In this document: positions 58,831 to 64,000 of the stretch, in pieces
How positions within the stretch are numbered: position 1 is the stretch's first letter
Layout of the letters: the number at the start of each line of letters is the position of its first letter
Source of the DNA: an uncultured Lachnospiraceae bacterium
GTDB taxonomy: Bacteria > Bacillota > Clostridia > Lachnospirales > Lachnospiraceae
Length of the DNA: 64,000 nt
Reading direction: 5' to 3'
NCBI GenBank assembly: GCA_910579465.1
Contig: CAJTUB010000002.1
Span: forward strand, 192,980 to 256,979
Made by a program: the position numbers and the translations under genes
The notes under the pieces: generated by a model
The model's input: the letters and a program-made list of their open reading frames with translations, nothing else
Told to the model about the DNA's origin: nothing
The model's database searches: none

Positions 58831-59799
58831 TTAATCAACAGAAACCATATCTTTTACCTGTTGAATAATGCCAGTGTTGACTGCATCGTGAACGCTATTT
58901 TGAGAAGATAAAATATAGTAGGTTCCCATTTCCTCCAACATAACAACATACTCGCAATCAGGCTCCACAGAACCGGTTACAAATATAATTTTTATATCAG
59001 TATCATTTATCGAACCTTTTATTACCTCGTTTACAGTACACAGATATCGACTCGTATTGTTATTTTCACTACCGCCTATATACTCTGTGGGAGTCACAAC
59101 TGCTATAATTGTAGTGTTATCTACTACATGATCCAGAGTTGAATTACGAATAAACTCAAACCCTTGAGCGGCAGGGGGAACGGAATTTTTGACGTAATTT
59201 TCAACATAATTGATTACATCATTCAAGGATGAGTTATCAAGTTTGTTGGAATGAGCGGTTATGCTACTTCCATCATACATAACAGCAGTATCGTTTGTTA
59301 TCTTTATATTTCCATATGCCAAATAAAGATCATAGGGATAATAAACAGATACATGCTTTTCCAAAACCAAGAGATAGGTTTCGCCGGGCTCGTAGTTATC
59401 CGCAGATGTAGAATAACCTATATCCGTATCTGCGACAATAACAGTTTGGTCGCACACACGAAGGTGGAATTCATCCGGTAGCTCAGTTCCCTTATACTGT
59501 TCCGCTACAGTAAACACCAGGTCTTTATATTTACCATGTGTTTCATATTCTCCTTTGTAGGTGGCAGATACAACATGAGTTGCAGCAGATAAACACTCCT
59601 CAAATGACAAATACATAATTTGAGTTTGTGTTTCCACAAAAGTTGAGTCACTTTGATTAAAAGAATCATCTTTATGAGACAAAACCGATTGTTCCGTGTT
59701 GACAGATTCGTCGGGATATTGCTCTTGAGAGCCTGAACAACTGCAAATACAAGTTACGGTTACTGCTAACAGTAAGATGAAAGAAATATTTTTTGTCAT
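58831..59799 (-). CDS. Secreted lipoprotein paired with the metzincin
   Basis: 322-aa protein. ATG at 59799 (complement) with GAAAGGCGG upstream. Signal TKNISFILLLAVTVTCICSC followed by Ser, a lipobox CICSC. After a Glu/Ser/Gln-rich linker (about 25-62) come two similar beta-rich halves: LSFEECLSAATHVVSATYKG...VFTVAEQYKG and NTTIIAVVTPTEYIGG...CTVNEVIKGS, each with a Y-x-C/V-x-E-x-x-K-G-S/T core. This internal duplication suggests two copies of one domain. It starts 36 bp after the metalloprotease stop and is likely its operon partner. No family name known to me. Confidence 0.75.
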   Translation of the reverse strand: MTKNISFILLLAVTVTCICSCSGSQEQYPDESVNTEQSVLSHKDDSFNQSDSTFVETQTQIMYLSFEECLSAATHVVSATYKGEYETHGKYKDLVFTVAEQYKGTELPDEFHLRVCDQTVIVADTDIGYSTSADNYEPGETYLLVLEKHVSVYYPYDLYLAYGNIKITNDTAVMYDGSSITAHSNKLDNSSLNDVINYVENYVKNSVPPAAQGFEFIRNSTLDHVVDNTTIIAVVTPTEYIGGSENNNTSRYLCTVNEVIKGSINDTDIKIIFVTGSVEPDCEYVVMLEEMGTYYILSSQNSVHDAVNTGIIQQVKDMVSVD

Positions 59800-59835
59800 A
59801 TTAAAACCGCCTTTCAAGATTCTTTGCCAGCTATA

Positions 59836-61284
59836 TTAATCATATACTTGTTTCAAATGATTGATTTCTGGTGTTTGAAGGGTATTGCCGGTATGTCCGA
59901 AGGCATACATGATTGCAGAGGACGAGGACGCATGACCAAAGAATCCAAGCGCATGTCCCAATTCATGTGTACAAGTATTTATGTAATCTGCAGGGGTTTT
60001 TCCTGATTTATCTTGGATACAAATTACCGCATCATCAATTCTGGCTCCAAGTTTTACAGAATTATTGTATGTATAATGGCCCAGATAGGTGTAAGACCGC
60101 TCAGTAGTTCCAAGTGTTACCGGAGTGAGAGAATATCCTAATGCTTCTAGTTCGCTTATTGTTCCGCCATATGCGGTAATATTGGCACTTGCTTCGGAAG
60201 ACGTTGTCGAAATATTGATTTCCAACGCTGTATTCCATTTTGAAATCCCACTATTCAAACCAGGCAAAAAATAGAATGCTGAATTAGTGTTTAGTTTTTC
60301 GCAATAAATGGTTGGAACGGAAATCCAATGCCCGACAAAATTACTTTCAATATCTGCCCATTGTGATATTGAGCCGAGATTATCTTTGACCCTCCAAACA
60401 CGAACATCAACAGTAAACACACGATCAGTCACTTTGTGCGTGCAAGTTATTGATGTTTGACCTACAGCAACAGGAGTAATCTTTCCATTGGAATCAATCG
60501 TTATCACGCTGTTATTATATCCGCTAAAAACAAAATCATCTGCTTGCGCCCATATGGCATTATCGGGAGATTTTCTATACTTTAGATTAGCATCATAACC
60601 TATAAGAAGATCACATTTATGAAACTCGGTATTATAGGCTAGCTCTTTTCCATCTATATAACTGAGGGAACTTATTCTCCATACACGCGATTTATATGTG
60701 GAAGTGCCGGAAGAATTTAAGGTGTCGGAGGTGAAAAGGGATGTTCCATTTGTATACAAATAGCGTGAGTTAAAGGCATTTTGTAATAAACAGCCACCTT
60801 CCCCAATAGACACAGTCCACAAGCACTCCGTAGGGACGGTTGAATTACTTACTGTTACAAGTGTTACAGTAGAACTGGAGGTACTTGATGTTGGAACAGC
60901 GAGATATTTTGAGGTGTCTTCTTGCGGCTGTATTGTTATCTTATTGTTTATATTTGTTATTTGCCATTGTACGGATGTTCCAAGCGATGATAAACGCCCT
61001 GAACTGGCAGTAGGAGAAGATGAATTTATTTTTAGGTAGTCACCACAATATTTATTATTCAAATAGTAAATACCGTTATCAAGCAGAGGGGTGGCGGTTA
61101 ATGCCTTAGTCGTTGCGTCATTCAATTGCGAGGGGTCAGCCACGCCAGCTATTACATCCTCTAACGAGACGGAATTTGCAGCGCTTTCAGCAGCATAGAC
61201 AGTATGAGGTGTGACACAAATCATGTCAGACATGAATAAACATACAGCAAGTAAACAAGAGATTAATTTTTGCCTGAATTTCAT
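59836..61284 (-). CDS. Secreted metzincin-type zinc metalloprotease
   Basis: 482-aa secreted protein. ATG at 61284 (complement) with AGGAGG upstream. Signal peptide KFRQKLISCLLAVCLFMSDM, then probable cleavage after VYAA. Residues 55-215 form a ricin-like/beta-trefoil repeat region (DNGIYYLNNKYCGDYLKINS, WTVSIGEGGCLLQNAFNSRY). Residues 225-300 include a Big-2-like segment (VITIDSNGKITPVAVGQTSI). The C-terminal catalytic domain has HELGHALGFFGH at 440-451, an HExxHxxGxxH zinc motif, and a Met-turn SAIMYAFG. The M10 matrixin-like class is closest. AT-rich, unlike neighbours; the minus-strand pair looks acquired. Confidence 0.85.
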   Translation of the reverse strand: MKFRQKLISCLLAVCLFMSDMICVTPHTVYAAESAANSVSLEDVIAGVADPSQLNDATTKALTATPLLDNGIYYLNNKYCGDYLKINSSSPTASSGRLSSLGTSVQWQITNINNKITIQPQEDTSKYLAVPTSSTSSSTVTLVTVSNSTVPTECLWTVSIGEGGCLLQNAFNSRYLYTNGTSLFTSDTLNSSGTSTYKSRVWRISSLSYIDGKELAYNTEFHKCDLLIGYDANLKYRKSPDNAIWAQADDFVFSGYNNSVITIDSNGKITPVAVGQTSITCTHKVTDRVFTVDVRVWRVKDNLGSISQWADIESNFVGHWISVPTIYCEKLNTNSAFYFLPGLNSGISKWNTALEINISTTSSEASANITAYGGTISELEALGYSLTPVTLGTTERSYTYLGHYTYNNSVKLGARIDDAVICIQDKSGKTPADYINTCTHELGHALGFFGHASSSSAIMYAFGHTGNTLQTPEINHLKQVYD

Positions 61285-61326
61285 AAACACCCTCCTATTA
61301 TATGTGTTGTTGTATAATCTACATAT

Positions 61327-61356
61327 ATTATACTATATTTGAATATTGATTTTCAA
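61327..61356 (-). promoter_or_regulatory. Promoter of the metzincin operon
   Basis: On the minus strand TTGAAA (complement of 61351-61356), 18-bp spacer, TATAAT (complement of 61327-61332), 43 bp from the start codon. Confidence 0.7.
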
Positions 61357-61599
61357 TTTAAACATTTTAGCACGACAGAAAAGATGTAAAATATTGAACT
61401 ATAAGGCTTACAGGCGTGTACCATGCTTTTGTGTACTTTAACTGCTGCTTTGCATTATGATATGAATATTATTTGGTTTTTATATAGTATTTTGAAGGAA
61501 ATAGCGCTATGTAGGGTATGTTATATGTATTGTGAATTAGATATACTATTTTCAAGTTACTTTATTTATATTTTAAGCTTGTTTTGGAATATGGGGCAT

Positions 61600-61638
61600 C
61601 ACAACGAGTCGATGCGTGCATGCCGCTTGTTGTGTTTT
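61600..61638 (+). terminator. Terminator-like hairpin with no upstream gene
   Basis: Stem CACAACGAG/CTTGTTGTG (one wobble) with a 17-nt loop followed by TTTT. No plus-strand gene precedes it within 200 bp, so either a small RNA ends here or it insulates the downstream gene. Confidence 0.45.
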
Positions 61639-61711
61639 CCCTGCTTTTGTGCTAAAATCTGTAGTATCATCCGGAGCGGATGCGGGCGGAGATTTTACGG
61701 AGGGACATGCT

Positions 61712-62611
61712 ATGGAGGAACGGTTGAAGCACTATTTAAGGCAGACAGGGCATATCGTGGACGAGTTGGAGAAGGAGCGCAGGGAAGGGGTGCCGGAAAA
61801 CGGCAAAGGGAGTTGTGACCGGATACGGAAGGAGAAGCAGGAGCTGCTCGTGCAGATTGGATTTTTTCAGCATGAGAGGCTGGTGCATCTGCTCGTGACG
61901 GTATTGTTTGCATTGCTGACAATGCTTGTTTTCATACAGGCGGTGACGGCGTTTTCCCTGTGGTCGGGAGTGCTGTTGCTTTCCCTGCTTGTGCTTCTGG
62001 TTCCGTATATCCGGCATTATTATATTTTGGAAAACGGGACGCAGAAGCTTTACCAGTATTATGACAGGCTGGAAGCCTTGTTGAAGGACGGCGGGGATGA
62101 CAAAGGGCAAAGAAAGGCGGGAACGCAGGACGTTGTGGTGAAGGAGATTGATGATGCAGGGACGAAGTGCAGCATAGCCAGAGCGGTCCTGGAGGCGCTG
62201 CCCGAATGGTTCGAGCTTCGGGAGGCAAGAGAGGACTACATAAAAAAGAGCGCGGAACAGCTGTTTTTTGCTGCCTTCCGGGAGGAAAGCCCGGTCGGCT
62301 TCCTGTGTCTTACGGAAACTGGGAAGGATACGGCGGAGCTTGCCGTCATGGGAGTGTTAAAGCAGTACCACCGGCAGGGAATCGGCAGGGCGCTATTTGA
62401 GGCTGCGCGGGTGTGCGCGCTGCAGAAGGGCTATTCCTTTCTTCAGGTGAAAACGGTACAGATGGGACATTACGAGGACTATGACCGGACGAACCGGTTT
62501 TATCAAAGCCTTGGCTTTAAGGAGCTTGAAGTGCTTTCTACCCTCTGGGACGAGGCAAACCCGTGTCAGATTTATGTGAGAAAGACGGAAGGAGATAGGC
62601 TGTATGAGTAA
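61712..62611 (+). CDS. Membrane-anchored GNAT acetyltransferase
   Basis: 299-aa protein starting at ATG 61712 with CGGAGGGA upstream. Residues 1-50 are charged and helical; two transmembrane helices follow (about 58-78 VHLLVTVLFALLTMLVFIQA and 82-100 LWSGVLLLSLLVLLVPYI). After a basic linker, residues 145-299 are a GNAT domain with LAVMGVLKQYHRQGIGRALF (motif A) and TNRFYQSLGFKELEVL (motif B). The two-helix unit exists as a stand-alone small protein in Lachnospiraceae, so this looks like a fusion. Substrate unknown; a membrane-linked target is likely. Confidence 0.8.
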   Translation: MEERLKHYLRQTGHIVDELEKERREGVPENGKGSCDRIRKEKQELLVQIGFFQHERLVHLLVTVLFALLTMLVFIQAVTAFSLWSGVLLLSLLVLLVPYIRHYYILENGTQKLYQYYDRLEALLKDGGDDKGQRKAGTQDVVVKEIDDAGTKCSIARAVLEALPEWFELREAREDYIKKSAEQLFFAAFREESPVGFLCLTETGKDTAELAVMGVLKQYHRQGIGRALFEAARVCALQKGYSFLQVKTVQMGHYEDYDRTNRFYQSLGFKELEVLSTLWDEANPCQIYVRKTEGDRLYE

Positions 62612-62726
62612 ATATGATTTGTATTTGACTTGCCATTTTAGGGATTCAGGAACTTGTTTTTTTGGTGTGTTCATATTCAACGGTCTGAAAGTTATGTATC
62701 TGGAGCGTGACAGAATAGGAAGGTAA
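62604..62726 (+). CDS. Possible small protein between the acetyltransferase and helD
   Basis: 40 codons (SKYDLYLTCHFRDSGTCFFG...) whose ATG overlaps the acetyltransferase stop; GGAGATAG lies 5 nt upstream. No similarity recognised. It could be a translated coupling ORF or a gene remnant. Confidence 0.35.
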   Translation: MSKYDLYLTCHFRDSGTCFFGVFIFNGLKVMYLERDRIGR

Positions 62727-62731
62727 TATTG

Positions 62732-64000
62732 ATGAATGAACAACAAAATGACGTGATGCGGGAAGAAAAGGAGCATTTGAACGAAATACAGAAAGTAATC
62801 CGGGCACAGTTACAGGATGTCGATAGTTCCTTGGATAAAAACCGGGAGGAGATTATAAAACAAAAAAGGTATCTTTGGGAAAATATTTATGAGCTGGATC
62901 TGGAAGAAATAGCATCCAACAGGAGAATTATTTCAGAAGATTACGATTCATATGAATTTAGGGAGAAGCAAAAAAGACTGTTACTGAAATTGCAGGACAA
63001 TCCTTATTTCGGACGGGTTGATTTTGTTTATGACGGGGAATCCGGACAGGAGGCATTGTATATCGGACTTGGAGGGCTGAGGGAGAAAAATGGGGTTGAA
63101 ATTCTGATATATGATTGGCGTGCGCCAATTTCGAGTATGTACTATGATTTTGATATTGGAAACGCTTACTATGAAGCGCCAATGGGCAGGGTTAGTGGCG
63201 AAATCGTTCAAAAGCGGCAAATAAAAATACGAAAAGGAAATTTAGAGTATGCATTGAACTCAGATTTTAAGGTGGATGACGAGATTTTACAGAGAGAGCT
63301 GTCCGGGAATGGAAGCACAAAAATGAGAAATATCGTAGCAACAATTCAAAAAGAACAAAATTCAATTGTGAGAAATCAGACCTCTTCTATTATGCTGGTA
63401 CAGGGGGTAGCAGGTTCGGGAAAGACATCAATTGCGCTTCACAGGATTGCTTTTCTGCTGTATCAGAACAGGAAAAACTTGCATTCAAGTGAAATATTGA
63501 TTATTTCGCCCAATAACATATTCGCCGATTATATTTCCAACGTCCTGCCGGAGTTGGGGGAACAAAATATTTCAGAATTGAGTTTTGATGAAATTGCCCG
63601 ACATGAAATGGATGGAATTTGTAGATTTGAAACAAAGTATGTACAGATGGAGTATATTATCGGTTGCCGTTCAGAAGAGGATGAGAGATTACAGAGGATT
63701 CGTTTTAAAGGCAGTCTTGTTTTTTTAAAGGAATTGCAGGAATATGTAAAGCATTTGGAAGACAGTCTGATTACATTTTCCTCTTTTACATTCAAGAATT
63801 ACACGGTGGAGGAAGAAAAAATCAGAAGTCTGTATCAGGAAACCTTTTCAATGGAACCGATATTCGGGCGTCTGGATAAAATTGGTGACAGGATTGCCGA
63901 TAGTTATGAATCAAATTATAATGCAGTTGTTTCTGTTTTGGCACGGAAGGAAATAAAGCAAAGCTTGTACGGGATGGCGAGGACGCAGGATATTGTAAGG
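62732..64000 (+). CDS. helD: HelD-like UvrD/Rep-family helicase, 5' part
   Basis: First 423 codons; the gene runs off the window end. The N-terminal coiled coil (MREEKEHLNEIQKVIRAQLQ) enters the RNA polymerase secondary channel in HelD proteins. Then the linker domain NPYFGRVDFVYDGESGQEAL, YIGLGGL and IYDWRAPISSMYYDFDIGNA, all HelD hallmarks. Walker A GVAGSGKTS is at 225-233, followed by ALHRIAFLLYQNR and ILIISPNNIFADYISNVLPE. HelD removes stalled RNA polymerase from DNA; some relatives protect against rifampicin. ATG 62732 has AGGAAGGT upstream. Confidence 0.88.
   Translation, partial: MNEQQNDVMREEKEHLNEIQKVIRAQLQDVDSSLDKNREEIIKQKRYLWENIYELDLEEIASNRRIISEDYDSYEFREKQKRLLLKLQDNPYFGRVDFVYDGESGQEALYIGLGGLREKNGVEILIYDWRAPISSMYYDFDIGNAYYEAPMGRVSGEIVQKRQIKIRKGNLEYALNSDFKVDDEILQRELSGNGSTKMRNIVATIQKEQNSIVRNQTSSIMLVQGVAGSGKTSIALHRIAFLLYQNRKNLHSSEILIISPNNIFADYISNVLPELGEQNISELSFDEIARHEMDGICRFETKYVQMEYIIGCRSEEDERLQRIRFKGSLVFLKELQEYVKHLEDSLITFSSFTFKNYTVEEEKIRSLYQETFSMEPIFGRLDKIGDRIADSYESNYNAVVSVLARKEIKQSLYGMARTQDIVR

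Larger units (their letters stand above)
61285..61711. other. Divergent intergenic region 61.3-61.7 kb
   Basis: 427 bp between the minus-strand metzincin and the plus-strand acetyltransferase. The minus promoter and a plus-strand terminator-like hairpin (separate entries) lie here. The stretch 61423-61600 is AT-rich with no credible gene. Confidence 0.5.

Noticed and set aside
61423..61818. 131-codon ORF before the acetyltransferase gene
   Set aside because: Cys/Tyr/Leu-rich translation of AT-rich DNA, no ribosome binding site, crosses a terminator-like hairpin and the real gene start.

Overview
The window looks like part of a Gram-positive, low-to-mid GC Clostridia chromosome, most likely a Lachnospiraceae gut commensal. 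The evidence is the Firmicutes-type order rpmJ-rpsM-rpsK-rpsD-rpoA-rplQ-ecfA1-ecfA2-ecfT-truA-rplM-rpsI, a zinc-less S4, an enlarged L17, pyruvate phosphate dikinase, strong AGGAGG ribosome binding sites, TTG/GTG starts, and several families I associate with Lachnospiraceae (DUF5716/DUF5717-like, DUF6273-like, DUF1848-like). Almost every gene lies on the + strand; the only intact minus-strand genes are two secreted-protein genes at 58.8-61.3 kb.

Layout. 0-5.2 kb: a lipoprotein, a drug/bacitracin-style ABC exporter (ATPase plus a fused double permease) and a second lipoprotein. 5.3-6.2 kb: cysK. 6.4-16.6 kb: ribosomal protein, RNA polymerase alpha and ECF-transporter genes. rpmJ heads the operon behind its own promoter, and a 420-nt structured gap separates it from rpsM. 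A small kinase/acetyltransferase pair sits between ecfT and truA behind a purine-only 14-bp tandem repeat. 16.8-24.5 kb: an AT-rich accessory island. It has a truncated HTH gene, a DUF5131-like gene, an ITPase paralogue, an extra DNA methylase beside a broken minus-strand gene, and a complete DpnII-type (GATC) restriction-modification system of two methylases plus nuclease. It ends with a zinc-ribbon protein, an HExxH metalloprotease-like protein and a partner that are not standard parts of DpnII systems.

24.5-32 kb: an XRE-PurM fusion, acetyltransferase, DUF1848-like gene, a sensor/ABC module (response regulator, ATPase, permease, histidine kinase) and an EamA-type transporter. 32-42.6 kb: a cell-envelope or chaperone-like locus. 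It encodes a TM protein with a Thr/Pro linker, a 1195-aa helical protein, a degenerate Hsp70/actin-like protein, a TPR-like protein, a coiled-coil membrane protein and an N-acetylmuramoyl-L-alanine amidase, followed by rdgB and a YfcE-type phosphodiesterase. 42.7-47.9 kb: seven tRNAs (Pro, Gly, Arg, His, Gln, Lys, Leu), glyS and ppdK. 48-53.2 kb: two VOC proteins, a DUF3795-like protein, a methyltransferase/membrane protein/two-component operon and a dead peptidase S51 gene. 53.4-58.7 kb: a UvrA-like ATPase with a degenerate nucleotidyltransferase, a chromosomal ANT(6)-like gene, an ornithine carbamoyltransferase remnant and a DUF1905-like gene. 58.8-61.3 kb (minus): a secreted metzincin and a lipoprotein. 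61.7-64 kb: a membrane-anchored acetyltransferase and the 5' part of helD.

Non-coding structure is rich. There are several near-consensus sigma-A promoters with 17-bp spacers, intrinsic terminators, a 164-bp near-palindrome in the leader of the 32.2 kb gene, and two copies of a ~122-bp hairpin-rich dispersed repeat that each overlap the stop codon of a gene. No CRISPR array, rRNA, transposase or phage structural gene was seen. Family names come from recalled sequence motifs, not from a search.
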